Assembly (NCBI RefSeq): GCF_037414475.1
Contig: NZ_CP147913.1
Location: 5,578,001 to 5,642,000 of the forward strand
DNA: 64,000 bases
Direction: 5' to 3'
Origin: Myxococcus stipitatus
GTDB lineage: Bacteria > Myxococcota > Myxococcia > Myxococcales > Myxococcaceae
Part shown: positions 24,456-33,488 of the stretch, piece after piece
Layout: each line of letters begins with the position of its first letter
Numbering within the stretch: position 1 is the stretch's first letter
Notes under the pieces: model-generated
The model's input: only the letters and a program-made list of their open reading frames with translations
Databases searched by the model: none
What the model was told of the DNA's origin: nothing
Translations under genes and position numbers: made by a program

Positions 24456-26279
24456 ATGGGCAAGGTGATTGGAATCGACCTGGGGACAACCAACTCGTGT
24501 GTCGCCGTCATGGAAGGCGGCGAACCGGTGGTCATCCCCAATAGCGAGGGCAGCCGCACCACGCCTTCCATGGTGGGCTTCACGGACTCCGGTGAGCGGC
24601 TGGTGGGCCAGATTGCCAAGCGGCAGGCCATCACCAACCCGGAGAACACCGTCTTCGCCGTGAAGCGGCTGATTGGCCGGAAGTTCGACTCGCCGGAGGC
24701 GAAGAAGGCCATTGGCGTCAGCGCGTTCAAGGTCTCCTCCAGCCCCAACGGCGACGCGTGGGTGGAGATTCGCGGCAAGGGCCACAGCCCGCCGGAAATC
24801 TCCGCCATCGTGCTGATGAAGATGAAGCAGACGGCGGAGGACTACCTCGGCGAGCCCGTCACCGAGGCGGTCATCACCGTCCCCGCGTACTTCAACGACA
24901 GCCAGCGCCAGGCCACCAAGGATGCGGGCCGCATCGCGGGCCTCAACGTCCTGCGCATCATCAACGAGCCCACCGCGGCGGCGCTCGCCTACGGCCTGGA
25001 CAAGGTGAAGGATGGCGGCACGGAGCGCGTGGCCGTCTACGACCTGGGCGGCGGCACGTTCGATATCTCCATCCTGGAGCTGACCGCGGGTGTCTTCGAG
25101 GTGAAGAGCACCAACGGCGACACGTTCCTGGGCGGCGAGGACTTCGACCAGCGCCTCATCGACTACCTGGCCAAGCGCTTCGCCGAGCAGAACAACGGCC
25201 TGGATTTGCGCCGCGACCGCATGGCGCTCCAGCGCCTGAAGGAGGCCGCCGAGCGCGCCAAGCACGAGCTGTCCAGCGCGCCGGAGACGGAGGTGAACCT
25301 GCCGTTCATCACCGCGGATGCGTCCGGCCCCAAGCACCTGACGGAGACGGTGGACCGCGCCACGTTCGAGGCGCTGGTGTCCGACCTGGTCGACCGCACC
25401 ATCGAGCCCTGCAAGATTGCGCTGAAGGACGCGGGGCTGACGGCGCAGGCCATCAACCAGGTGCTGCTGGTGGGCGGCATGACGCGCATGCCGCGCGTGC
25501 AGCAGAAGGTGCGCGAGTTCTTCGGCAAGGAGCCGCACAAGGGCATCAACCCGGACGAGGTCGTCGCCGTGGGCGCGGCCATCCAGGGTGGCGTGCTCAA
25601 GGGCGAGGTGAAGGACGTCCTCCTCCTGGACGTCACGCCGCTGTCCCTGGGCGTGGAGACGGCCGGCGGCGTCTTCACCAAAATCATCGAGAAGAACACC
25701 ACCATCCCCTGCAAGAAGAGCCAGGTGTTCTCCACCGCGGTGGACAACCAGCCGCTGGTGAGCGTGCACGTGCTCCAGGGCGAGCGCGAGATGGCGGCGG
25801 ACAACAAGACGCTGGCGCGCTTCGAGCTCGTGGGCATCCCCCCGGCGCCGCGCGGCGTGCCGCAGATTGAGGTGTCGTTCGACATCGACGCGAACGGCAT
25901 CGTGCACGTCAGCGCCAAGGACCTGGGCACCGGCAAGGTCCAGCAGGTCCGCGTGGTGGGCAACTCCGGCCTGTCGGAACAGGAAATCCAGGCGATGATT
26001 TCCGACGCCCAGTCGCACGCGTCCGACGACAAGAAGAAGAAGGAGCTGGCGGAGCTGCGCAACAACGCCGACGGCCTCATCTACACCACGGAGAAGAGCC
26101 TGGAGGAGTACGCCAGCCTCCTGTCGGAGAAGGACCGCGACGAAATCAAGGCGGACCTGGAGCGGCTCAAGGGCCTGCTCAACACCACCGACGCCAACGC
26201 CCTGAAGGAAGCCTTCCAGCGCCTGGAGGGCAGCGCCTACCGCATCGCCGACGCCATCTACACGGGGCAGGCCAGCTAG
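24456..26279 (+). CDS. dnaK: DnaK (Hsp70) chaperone
   Basis: A 607-residue Hsp70: ATPase signatures GIDLGTTNSCVAV, DLGGGTFDISIL and VLLVGGMTRMPRVQ, the linker DVLLLDVTPLSLGVET, and a substrate-binding beta domain plus helical lid. It is an ATP-driven chaperone working with GrpE and a J-protein. It ends ...YRIADAIYTGQAS, without the usual EEVD/EEVK-like acidic tail of housekeeping DnaK proteins and shorter than the typical ~635-640 residues. This suggests a specialised paralogue, such as the SglK/StkA type known in M. xanthus. It is coupled to grpE (6-bp gap) and followed by a stable hairpin at 26298-26315. Confidence 0.95.
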   Translation: MGKVIGIDLGTTNSCVAVMEGGEPVVIPNSEGSRTTPSMVGFTDSGERLVGQIAKRQAITNPENTVFAVKRLIGRKFDSPEAKKAIGVSAFKVSSSPNGDAWVEIRGKGHSPPEISAIVLMKMKQTAEDYLGEPVTEAVITVPAYFNDSQRQATKDAGRIAGLNVLRIINEPTAAALAYGLDKVKDGGTERVAVYDLGGGTFDISILELTAGVFEVKSTNGDTFLGGEDFDQRLIDYLAKRFAEQNNGLDLRRDRMALQRLKEAAERAKHELSSAPETEVNLPFITADASGPKHLTETVDRATFEALVSDLVDRTIEPCKIALKDAGLTAQAINQVLLVGGMTRMPRVQQKVREFFGKEPHKGINPDEVVAVGAAIQGGVLKGEVKDVLLLDVTPLSLGVETAGGVFTKIIEKNTTIPCKKSQVFSTAVDNQPLVSVHVLQGEREMAADNKTLARFELVGIPPAPRGVPQIEVSFDIDANGIVHVSAKDLGTGKVQQVRVVGNSGLSEQEIQAMISDAQSHASDDKKKKELAELRNNADGLIYTTEKSLEEYASLLSEKDRDEIKADLERLKGLLNTTDANALKEAFQRLEGSAYRIADAIYTGQAS

Positions 26280-26297
26280 GGCGCGCGGATTCTCAAG

Positions 26298-26315
26298 GGG
26301 GGTGCAATCACCCCC
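26298..26315 (+). terminator. Hairpin downstream of dnaK
   Basis: GGGGGTG at 26298-26304 and CACCCCC at 26309-26315 form a perfect 7-bp stem with a CAAT tetraloop, 18 bp after the dnaK stop. No T-run follows, so it may be a weak terminator or an RNA-stabilising stem. Confidence 0.5.
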
Positions 26316-26366
26316 GGGCCCTGTGCGTAGGTGGGGCACCCCCTGTCAGTCCCGAGGTCGCGAGTC

Positions 26367-26672
26367 ATGGATCCAATCGAAGCCACGATGGTGGTGCTCG
26401 TCACGGCGATGGTGTTTGGCATTCCACTGTTTGGCCTCACCGTGCGCCTCTCCCTCAAGCCGGTGATGGAGGCCTTCATCCGGCTTCGGGAGGCGCAGAT
26501 GGCGAACCACTCGCCGGAGACGGCGCGGCTGGCCGCTCGCGTGGCCCGCCTGGAGGCCTTGCTGGACTCCCACGGCATCACCGAGGAGGTCCGCTCCCTG
26601 TCCCTGTCCTCGGGCGCCCCGGAGCGAGCCCTGGGCTCGCCCGTGCCCGTGAAGGACCGCGAGCGCGTCTAG
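26367..26672 (+). CDS. Small membrane protein with coiled-coil tail
   Basis: A 101-residue protein starting MDPIEATMVVLVTAMVFGIP. One N-terminal membrane helix (about 7-25) is followed by a heptad-like cytoplasmic segment (MEAFIRLREAQMANHSPETARLAARVARLEALLDS, in parts) and a disordered tail. It looks like the small phage-shock or envelope-stress type PspB/C-like proteins in layout only; no family assignment is possible. It lies between dnaK and the Ser/Thr kinase, 87 bp after dnaK. Confidence 0.65.
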   Translation: MDPIEATMVVLVTAMVFGIPLFGLTVRLSLKPVMEAFIRLREAQMANHSPETARLAARVARLEALLDSHGITEEVRSLSLSSGAPERALGSPVPVKDRERV

Positions 26673-26707
26673 CCGCAACCCCAGACTTTCAGGACAAGCA
26701 CCAACGG

Positions 26708-28252
26708 GTGTGTAATGCGCCCGTGGAATTCCCATCCCTGGAGACAGAGGTTGCGTTCCTGCGCGGGCTGGTGGCCGTGCAGCGGATGTCGGACGACATC
26801 CTGGAAGACTGCCTTCAACGCGGGCTGACCTTGGACGCGGGGTTGGATGTCTTTCTCACGCAATGCGCACGCATGGTGCACGCGCCCGCGGGGTTCGTGT
26901 CCCTGCGTGGCACGCGCGGGCCGGTGCTGACGCGACTGCTGGGGGACCTGGGGGTGGATGTCTTCGAGGCCGCGTCCTGGCGGGGGCCTCACCGGCTGGC
27001 GAACGGGCGGATGTTGTTCTGCACGCGGCTGACGTTGGGGAGCCTGGACCTGGGCGGGCTGGGGCTGGCGGTGGAGGGGGCCTTCGAGGACGGCGGCGCG
27101 CTGGTGATGAAGCTGGTGGAGGCCATCGGCGAGCAGCTGGACACGGCGGTGCTGGCCTTCCTGGCGCTGATGGACGGGCAGGGGCCGCTGGAGCGGCTGG
27201 ACGAGCTGGCGGTGGATGACACGCCGGTGCCCCGAGGGCGCATCGGTAAGTACGAGGTGCTCACGCCCCTGGGCACCGGAGGCATGGCGCAGGTGCTGGT
27301 GGCGCGGGCGCAGGGGCCGGAGGGGCTGGGGCGCCTGGTGGCCCTCAAGCGCATCCTCCCGCACCTGACGGCGGACCCCGCCATCGTCGGGCAGTTCCTG
27401 GACGAGGCGCGCATCGGCCTGCGGCTGTCGCACCCCAACCTGGTGCACGTCTACGACTTCGGCGAGACGCAAGGGGCCTACTTCATCGCCATGGAGCTGG
27501 TGCGGGGCGTGGACCTGGACCGGCTCCTGCGCGCGCAGCAGGGGCCGCTGACGCCCGCGCAGGCGGTGGCCGTGGTGTCCCAGGCGCTGGGAGGTCTGCA
27601 CGCGGCGCACCAGCTTCGGGGCGAGGACGGCAAGCCGCTGCACCTGGTGCACCGGGACTTGTCTCCGCACAACCTGATGGTCGGGTTCGACGGGCGGGTG
27701 AAGGTGCTGGACTTCGGCGTGGCGAAGGCGCGCGCGCAGCGCACGGTGACACTGCCCGGCATCGTCAAGGGCAAGCCGCTGTACATGTCCCCCGAGCAGG
27801 CGCGGGGCCAGCGGCTGGACGCGCGCAGCGACCTGTTCGCCATGGGCCTGCTGCTCTACGAGGCCCTCACGTGGCGGCGCGCGTTCGACCGGGGCGATGA
27901 GCTCAGCTCCATGAAGGCCATCTGCGACGACCCGCTGCCCCGGCCGGAGTCCATCGCCCCGCCGCTGTGGGAGGTGCTGGAGGTGGCGCTGGCCAAGTCT
28001 CCGGCCGCGCGCTTCGCCAACGCGCAGGAGATGGCGGACCGGTTGACGGAGGTCGTCACGCCCGTGAAGGACTCGGAGCTGGCGCGGCTGACGGCGCGCT
28101 ACTTCCCGGACCGGCTGCGGGAGCTCCAGTCGTTGGACCTCACGCGCGCCGCGGGCCGGGCCCATGTGGCGCCCGGCCTGGTGCACGACCCTCAGGAGGA
28201 CATCGACACGGAGCCTCGGGCTCCGCCGCCCCGCAAGAACGCCGCGCGCTGA
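26708..28252 (+). CDS. Eukaryotic-like Ser/Thr protein kinase
   Basis: About 514 residues from GTG 26708; a second GTG at 26723 is possible and neither has a strong Shine-Dalgarno. Residues ~1-165 form a non-kinase sensor-like domain (possibly GAF-like: LDVFLTQCARMVHAPAGFVSLRG, in parts). The kinase (~180-460) has glycine loop LGTGGMAQV (188-196), Lys214, HRDLSPHNL with Asp317, and DFG at 335-337, plus the activation segment KGKPLYMSPEQA. It has no membrane helix, so it acts in the cytoplasm. Its C-terminal ~50 residues are Pro/Arg-rich. Such soluble kinases are abundant in myxobacteria; the partner is unknown. Confidence 0.9.
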   Translation: MCNAPVEFPSLETEVAFLRGLVAVQRMSDDILEDCLQRGLTLDAGLDVFLTQCARMVHAPAGFVSLRGTRGPVLTRLLGDLGVDVFEAASWRGPHRLANGRMLFCTRLTLGSLDLGGLGLAVEGAFEDGGALVMKLVEAIGEQLDTAVLAFLALMDGQGPLERLDELAVDDTPVPRGRIGKYEVLTPLGTGGMAQVLVARAQGPEGLGRLVALKRILPHLTADPAIVGQFLDEARIGLRLSHPNLVHVYDFGETQGAYFIAMELVRGVDLDRLLRAQQGPLTPAQAVAVVSQALGGLHAAHQLRGEDGKPLHLVHRDLSPHNLMVGFDGRVKVLDFGVAKARAQRTVTLPGIVKGKPLYMSPEQARGQRLDARSDLFAMGLLLYEALTWRRAFDRGDELSSMKAICDDPLPRPESIAPPLWEVLEVALAKSPAARFANAQEMADRLTEVVTPVKDSELARLTARYFPDRLRELQSLDLTRAAGRAHVAPGLVHDPQEDIDTEPRAPPPRKNAAR

Positions 28253-28261
28253 TGCCCGCCC

Positions 28262-29089
28262 TCAGGAGCGCGTCAGCGACGGGTCGTCGGACGTGGCGTT
28301 GAGCGTGCGCGGCGCGTCGACCTCGCCCTCGGTGCGAATCTCCACGTTCTCGTGGCGCACCGTCTCCGCGATGCGGCGCTCCTCCTCGACGACGTCCTTG
28401 TGGATGACGACCTCCTCGTCCAGGAAGGAGCGCTTGGTGACCTCCACTTCCTCGGCGCGCAAGGGGACGACGATGGTCTCCTCCTTGAACGCGGCCTCCA
28501 TCGCGGGCCTTTCCGTCGTCACCGCCCTGCGCTCCACGCGGACGCGCTCGTGGCGCACGGGGACCCTGACCACTTCCTCTTCCTCCACCACGTCCTTGCG
28601 TACGCGCAGCTCCCCCGCCTGCGTCTCGTGCTTCTCCACGTTGAGCTTCTCCCGGTGGACGGGGATGGAGATGTCGCCGCTGTCGGCCCGGAGCGGTGGG
28701 TTGTCCAGCTCCGCCCTGGGGACGGCCGCGTAGCCGGCGTCCGGGCGGGCGCCGAGGCCTCCCGTCAGGGGCGTGACGGACGCCGCGGGCGCTTCGATAT
28801 CCGCCTCGCGGATGCGCGTCGTCGTGGTCTCCGTCACCGTGCGCCCCTCGGTGGTCCGTGCGCCCTGCGCCTCGGAGACCTGCTGGAGCGACTCCTTGCC
28901 TCGGGTGAGGACCACCTCTCCGTCGCGGATGTCGCTCACGTCCGTGAAGGCGACCCGGTAGTCCTTGGGGAAGAACAGACCCCGCTCGATGTGGAACGCG
29001 TCGTCGCCCATGGCGAAGACCTTGCCGAGCTTCTCTCCGTCGATGCTTCGTACGACCATTCCTTCCTTGATGTCGCTGCGCTGGAACAT
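28262..29089 (-). CDS. PRC-barrel / DUF2382 (YsnF/AvaK-like) stress protein
   Basis: A 275-residue protein from ATG 29087-29089, supported by GGAGGAG about 7 bases upstream. The N-terminus is a PRC-barrel (IKEGMVVRSIDGEKLGKVF... RVAFTDVSDI). After a linker comes a DUF2382 region (~135-255) rich in charged beta-strand repeats (IPVHREKLNVEKHETQAGE, RVPVRHERVRVERR, IVVPLRAEEVEVTKRSF). This architecture is seen in proteins linked to general stress or desiccation tolerance. It is convergent with the kinase gene, with only 9 bp between stops. Confidence 0.88.
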   Translation of the reverse strand: MFQRSDIKEGMVVRSIDGEKLGKVFAMGDDAFHIERGLFFPKDYRVAFTDVSDIRDGEVVLTRGKESLQQVSEAQGARTTEGRTVTETTTTRIREADIEAPAASVTPLTGGLGARPDAGYAAVPRAELDNPPLRADSGDISIPVHREKLNVEKHETQAGELRVRKDVVEEEEVVRVPVRHERVRVERRAVTTERPAMEAAFKEETIVVPLRAEEVEVTKRSFLDEEVVIHKDVVEEERRIAETVRHENVEIRTEGEVDAPRTLNATSDDPSLTRS

Positions 29090-29416
29090 GGCTGGCTCCT
29101 CCGGTTGACTTCCTGCTGAGGCTCTCCACCGGAAGTTGGGAGCGCGCTGGGGGATGAACAGTGCCGTGTCAACGGCGGTGCGAGGGGCTCGCTCCCGTGG
29201 TTGCCCCAGGAAACCATCGAGCCGTGGGACCTGTGGGAACCCCTTGCACCCAGTCCGTGGGTGCGCGTGGCCCGGGGCTCCTCGGTCGTGACGCGCCGCG
29301 CGGGGGCGACATGAGGGGAGGGCCTGTCTGGCAGCGCGCTTGACCCATGGAGAGGGCTCCCCTAGAAAACCGGGGCTTTGTCTCGCAGCACCCCCTGTTG
29401 AGGAGGATTGCTCCGC
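29090..29416. other. 327-bp intergenic region upstream of liv operon
   Basis: No convincing gene. It contains the divergent control regions of the DUF2382 gene and livK, a perfect 7-bp hairpin GCACCCA-N5-TGGGTGC at 29246-29264 and the livK promoter at 29340-29368. A strong AGGAGG at 29401-29406 serves the livK ATG at 29417. Confidence 0.6.
29340..29368 (+). promoter_or_regulatory. Sigma-70-type promoter of liv operon
   Basis: TTGACC (29340-29345), 17-bp spacer, TAGAAA (29363-29368); a near-consensus housekeeping promoter 48 bp before livK. This is the best match I found in the window. Confidence 0.7.
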
Positions 29417-30622
29417 ATGCGACGCCTTGCCCCGATGCTGCTCGCCGCCCTCGCCGTCTTGGCGGCCGCCTGCGAGAAGAAGACTCAGCCCACCCCCTCT
29501 GGTGAGGCCGGCGCTCAGGCCGCGCAGGGACAGCCCGCGAGCGCGGGGGGCACTCCCACGGGCGCGGACACCATCCTGCTGGGCCAGGTGGGCGCGCTCA
29601 CCGGCGGCCAGGCCACCTTCGGCATCTCCACGCGCAACGGCATCGAATTGGCCCTCAAGGAGGCCAATGCCGCGGGCGGCGTGAAGGGCAAGAAGCTGGC
29701 GGTGAAGGTCTACGACAATCAGAGCAAGCCGGAGGAGGCCGCGCAGGCCACCACGCGCCTGATTACGCAGGACAAGGTGGTCCTCATCCTGGGCGACGTG
29801 GCCTCGTCCAACTCGCTGGCCATGGCGGAGAAGGCGCAGGCGGCGGGCGTGCCCATGATTACGCCGTCGTCCACCAACACCACGGTGACGCAGAAGGGCG
29901 ACTACATCTTCCGCGTGTGCTTCATCGACCCGTTCCAGGGCTTCGTGATGGCGAAGTTCGCCCGCGACGAGCTGAAGCTGGGCAAGGTCGCCGTGCTCCA
30001 GGACAACAAGAGCGCGTACTCCATCGACCTGTCGGACGTCTTCACGCGCAAGTTCAAGGAGATGGGCGGCACCGTGGCCACCACGGAGAGCTACAGCCAG
30101 GGCGACACGGACTACCGCGCGCAGCTGACCGCCATCAAGAAGACGCAGCCGGACGGCATCTACGTGCCGGGCTACTACAGCGAGGTAGGCGTCATCGCCC
30201 GCCAGGCGCGCGAGGTGGGCCTCAAGGTCCCGCTGATGGGCGGCGACGGCTGGGACTCCGAGAAGCTGTTCGAGCTGGGCGGCAGCGCCATCAACGGCAG
30301 CTACTTCTCCAATCACTACTCGCCGGACAACCCGGACGCGCGCGTGCAGAAGTTCATCGCCGACTACAAGGCGGCGTACGGCGGCGTGCCGGACGCGCTG
30401 GCGGCGCTGGGGTACGACGCGGCCCGCGTGGCCATTGAGGCGCTCCAGCGCGCCAAGGACCTGAGTGGTCCTTCCGTGCGCGACGCGATTGCCCAGACCA
30501 AGGACTTCCCGGGCGTGGCCGGCACCGTCACGCTCGATGACAAGCGCAACGCCGTGAAGTCCGCCGTCGTCCTCAAGGTCGGGGACGGCAAGACGCAGTA
30601 TGTGACGACCATCTCTCCCTAA
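29417..30622 (+). CDS. livK: Branched-chain amino-acid ABC transporter substrate-binding lipoprotein
   Basis: 401 residues from ATG 29417, which is 11 bp after the AGGAGG core; a TTG at 29408 is rejected. The signal peptide ends VLAAAC, a lipobox. The mature part is a type I periplasmic-binding fold of the LivJ/LivK family (ILLGQVGALTGGQATFG, VMITPSSTNTTVTQKGDYIF-like motif VPMITPSSTNTTVT, GLKVPLMGGDGWDSEKLFEL). It captures branched-chain or related amino acids and delivers them to LivHM. It is the first gene of livKHMGF; the next start abuts its stop. Confidence 0.93.
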   Translation: MRRLAPMLLAALAVLAAACEKKTQPTPSGEAGAQAAQGQPASAGGTPTGADTILLGQVGALTGGQATFGISTRNGIELALKEANAAGGVKGKKLAVKVYDNQSKPEEAAQATTRLITQDKVVLILGDVASSNSLAMAEKAQAAGVPMITPSSTNTTVTQKGDYIFRVCFIDPFQGFVMAKFARDELKLGKVAVLQDNKSAYSIDLSDVFTRKFKEMGGTVATTESYSQGDTDYRAQLTAIKKTQPDGIYVPGYYSEVGVIARQAREVGLKVPLMGGDGWDSEKLFELGGSAINGSYFSNHYSPDNPDARVQKFIADYKAAYGGVPDALAALGYDAARVAIEALQRAKDLSGPSVRDAIAQTKDFPGVAGTVTLDDKRNAVKSAVVLKVGDGKTQYVTTISP

Positions 30623-31543
30623 ATGGCGCAGCTCCTCCAGCACCTCATCAACGGTCTGGCCGCCGGAACCATCTACGCGCTCGTCGCGCTCGGCTACACG
30701 ATGGTCTACGGCGTCCTCAAGCTGATCAACTTCGCGCATGGCGACGTCATGATGGTCGGCGTCTACATGGGCTATGCCTCCGCCTTCGCGCTGGGGCGCG
30801 AGGCACGGGGCTCGCTCCTGGGCATCGCCGCCGTGTTCGCGGTGGCGATGCTGGGCTGCGCGCTCCTGGGGTTCATCATCGAGCGCTTCGCCTACCGGCC
30901 CTTGCGCGAGAAGCCCCGCCTGACGGCGCTCATCACCGCCATCGGCATCTCCTTCGCGCTCTCGTACGGCTTCCAGCTGGACATCGGCTTCCTGCCCGGC
31001 GCCAGCCCCCGCGCGTTCCCTGAAATCATCGAGCCCACCGAGTGGCTCATCATCGGGGACCGCGACGTGGTGGTGTGGAACTGGCAGATCATCAGCTTCC
31101 TCATCGCGGTGGGGTTGATGGTGGGCCTGCAGTACCTGGTGTTCGGCACGCGCTTCGGACAGGCCATGCGCGCGGTCTCCTGGGACCACCGGGTGGCGGC
31201 GCTGATGGGCATCCCCACCGACCGCGTGATTGCGCTGACCTTCATGCTCAGCAGCGGCCTGGCCGCGGGCGCCGGTCTGCTCTACGCCATCAAGGACACG
31301 TCCGTCAGTCCGCTGATGGGCTTGTACGTGGGCCTCAAGGCCTTCGTCGCGGCGGTGATTGGTGGCATCGGCCACGTGCCGGGCGCGGTGGTGGGCGCGC
31401 TGGTGCTGGGCCTGGTGGAGGAGTTCGTGGTGGGCTACGCGGCCAGCTCCTGGCGCGACGCGGTGGCGTTCGGCTTCCTCATCCTGGTGCTCTTGGTGAA
31501 GCCGGGAGGTCTGTTCGGCCGGGTCGCCGCGGAGAAGGTGTGA
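30623..31543 (+). CDS. livH: Branched-chain amino-acid ABC transporter permease LivH
   Basis: A 306-residue membrane permease beginning MAQLLQHLINGLAAGTIYAL, with the LivH hallmarks (YGVLKLINFAHGDVMMVG, AVIGGIGHVPGAVVGALVLG) and about 8 hydrophobic helices. Its start directly follows the livK stop with no spacing, and its stop overlaps the GTG of livM. It forms the transmembrane channel with LivM. Confidence 0.95.
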   Translation: MAQLLQHLINGLAAGTIYALVALGYTMVYGVLKLINFAHGDVMMVGVYMGYASAFALGREARGSLLGIAAVFAVAMLGCALLGFIIERFAYRPLREKPRLTALITAIGISFALSYGFQLDIGFLPGASPRAFPEIIEPTEWLIIGDRDVVVWNWQIISFLIAVGLMVGLQYLVFGTRFGQAMRAVSWDHRVAALMGIPTDRVIALTFMLSSGLAAGAGLLYAIKDTSVSPLMGLYVGLKAFVAAVIGGIGHVPGAVVGALVLGLVEEFVVGYAASSWRDAVAFGFLILVLLVKPGGLFGRVAAEKV

Positions 31544-32610
31544 AGATGCAAACCCCCGCGCTTCCCATCCCCGAGTCCCGCCCGCTGGTGCCTCCCTCGC
31601 TGCGCGGCGTGCTGCCGGTGCTGCTGGCGGTGCCCGCGCTGGCGCTGTTCCACTGGGCCCTCAGCGGCTCCGAGTTCGCCTCCTATCTCTTGTCCGTGAT
31701 GGGGGTGAACATCATCCTGGCGGTGAGCCTCAACATCGTGAACGGGATGACGGGCCAGTTCTCCATCGGCCATGCGGGCTTCATGGCGGTGGGCGCCTAC
31801 ATCGCCGGCTACGCCTCGCTCCAGCTCAAGGAGGTGGCGCTGTCCTTCCTCCCGGTGGCGGCCAGCGACCAGGTGCTGTTCACCGTGGCGCTGCTGCTCG
31901 GCGGGCTGGCCGCGGCGGCGTGTGGCTTCCTCGTGGGCCTGCCCTCGCTGCGGCTGCGCGGCGACTACCTGGCCATCGTCACGCTGGGCTTCGGCGAAAT
32001 CATCCGGGTCGTGGTGCAGAACACGGACGCGTTCGGCCGCGCGCTGGGGCTGTCCGGCATCCCCCAGTACGCCAGCCCCTCCATGGTGTTCTTCTGGGTC
32101 TTCCTGGTGGTGCTCGCGGCGCGGCGGCTGGCGGCGTCCAGCCACGGCCGCAGCCTGTGGTCCATCCGCGAGGATGAGGTGGCCGCCGAGGCCATGGGCG
32201 TGGACACCACGGGGTACAAGGTCCGCGCCTTCGTCTTCTCGTCCTTCTTCGCGGGCATCGCGGGCGGCCTGTTCGCCCACTTCGTGCCCATCATCAACCC
32301 TGGCTCCTTCACCTTCGTGCGGTCGATGGAAATCGTCGTCATGGTGGTGCTGGGCGGCCTGGGCTCCACCACGGGGGCCATCATCGCGGCCATCTTCCTG
32401 ACGCTGCTTCCGGAAGGAATGCGCTCGCTGTTCGGCGCGCTTGGCACCGAGGGCAGCCTGGCGCAGCGGGTGGACCAGATTCGCATGCCCATCTACGGCC
32501 TGCTGCTGGTCGTGCTGATGCTGTCGCGGCCCCAGGGCCTGTTCGGCACGCGGGAAATCTGGGACGTGCTGCCCAAGTGGCTGTCGCGCAAGCGCGGGGG
32601 GCAGGCGTGA
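31540..32610 (+). CDS. livM: Branched-chain amino-acid ABC transporter permease LivM
   Basis: About 356 residues from GTG 31540 (GTGA overlap with livH); the ATG at 31546 is an alternative. It is a LivM-type permease (NIVNGMTGQFSIGHAGFMAVGAY in parts, LRGDYLAIVTLGFGEIIRV, FVRSMEIVVMVVLGGLGST), with about 9 membrane helices. Its stop overlaps livG by GTGA. It pairs with LivH. Confidence 0.94.
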   Translation: MKMQTPALPIPESRPLVPPSLRGVLPVLLAVPALALFHWALSGSEFASYLLSVMGVNIILAVSLNIVNGMTGQFSIGHAGFMAVGAYIAGYASLQLKEVALSFLPVAASDQVLFTVALLLGGLAAAACGFLVGLPSLRLRGDYLAIVTLGFGEIIRVVVQNTDAFGRALGLSGIPQYASPSMVFFWVFLVVLAARRLAASSHGRSLWSIREDEVAAEAMGVDTTGYKVRAFVFSSFFAGIAGGLFAHFVPIINPGSFTFVRSMEIVVMVVLGGLGSTTGAIIAAIFLTLLPEGMRSLFGALGTEGSLAQRVDQIRMPIYGLLLVVLMLSRPQGLFGTREIWDVLPKWLSRKRGGQA

Positions 32611-33488
32611 GCGCGAGCGTGACGGTTCTTCCCACGGCGAGCGCGCCGCTGCTCCGGGCGGACGGGGTGAGCATCCAGTTCGGTGGCCTCAAGGCCCTGA
32701 CGGACTTCCACCTGTCCATCCAGCAGGGCGACCTCCAAGGTCTCATCGGTCCCAATGGCGCGGGGAAGTCCACCGCGTTCAACGTGCTGACCGGCGTGTA
32801 CCAGCCCACCCAGGGCGACGTGCGGGTGTGCGACACGAAGGTGAACGGGCGCAAGCCGCATCAAATCAACCTGCTGGGCGTGGCCCGCACGTTCCAGAAC
32901 ATCCGCCTGTTCCGCGCGCTCACCGCGCTGGACAACGTGAAGGTGGCCTGCCGCGCCCAGACGGCGCTGCACCAGTTCGACACGGGGCTGGTCGCGAAGC
33001 TGAAGAACGCGGGCCACAACTACGCGGACTGGTGGCGGGCGCTGCTGCTCACTCCGGGTTTCCAGCGCGAGGAGCGCCGTCTGACGGAGCAGGCCGAGCA
33101 CCTGCTCCACGTCATGGGCTTGTCGCACCGCCGCGACGAGGAGGCGCGCAACCTGCCTTACGGCGAGCAGCGCCGGCTGGAGATTGCGCGCGCGCTGGGC
33201 ACCCAGCCTCGGGTGCTGCTGTTGGACGAGCCCGCCGCGGGCATGAACACCCGCGAGAAGGCGGACCTGATGGTCCTCATCCGCAAGCTGCGCGATGACT
33301 TCAAGCTGGGCGTGCTGGTGATTGAGCACGACATGAAGCTGGTGATGGGCATCTGTGAGCACATCACCGTGCTGGACCACGGCGAGACGATTGCTCGAGG
33401 CGCCCCCGCGCAGGTGCGCACGGACCGGAAGGTCATCGAGGCCTACCTGGGCGACAGCTATCTGGAGAGTCACGGAGGCGCGGCGTGA
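32607..33488 (+). CDS. livG: Branched-chain amino-acid ABC transporter ATPase LivG
   Basis: 293 residues from GTG 32607, overlapping livM. Walker A GPNGAGKS, LivG-type Q-loop with RTFQNIRLF, signature region LPYGEQRRLEIARAL (PYGEQ in place of SGGQ, normal for LivG), Walker B LLLDEPAAGM and switch IEHDMKLV. It hydrolyses ATP to drive import. It ends with GTGA overlapping livF. Confidence 0.95.
   Translation: MSASVTVLPTASAPLLRADGVSIQFGGLKALTDFHLSIQQGDLQGLIGPNGAGKSTAFNVLTGVYQPTQGDVRVCDTKVNGRKPHQINLLGVARTFQNIRLFRALTALDNVKVACRAQTALHQFDTGLVAKLKNAGHNYADWWRALLLTPGFQREERRLTEQAEHLLHVMGLSHRRDEEARNLPYGEQRRLEIARALGTQPRVLLLDEPAAGMNTREKADLMVLIRKLRDDFKLGVLVIEHDMKLVMGICEHITVLDHGETIARGAPAQVRTDRKVIEAYLGDSYLESHGGAA

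Noticed and set aside
23745..26339. 864-residue minus-strand ORF over grpE-dnaK
   Set aside because: Low-complexity His/Arg/Leu translation with no domain, antisense to two clear chaperone genes; a high-GC shadow.
28262..31375. 1037-residue minus-strand ORF
   Set aside because: Only the last 275 residues (from 29089) form a real PRC/DUF2382 protein; the upstream part is antisense to livK and livH.
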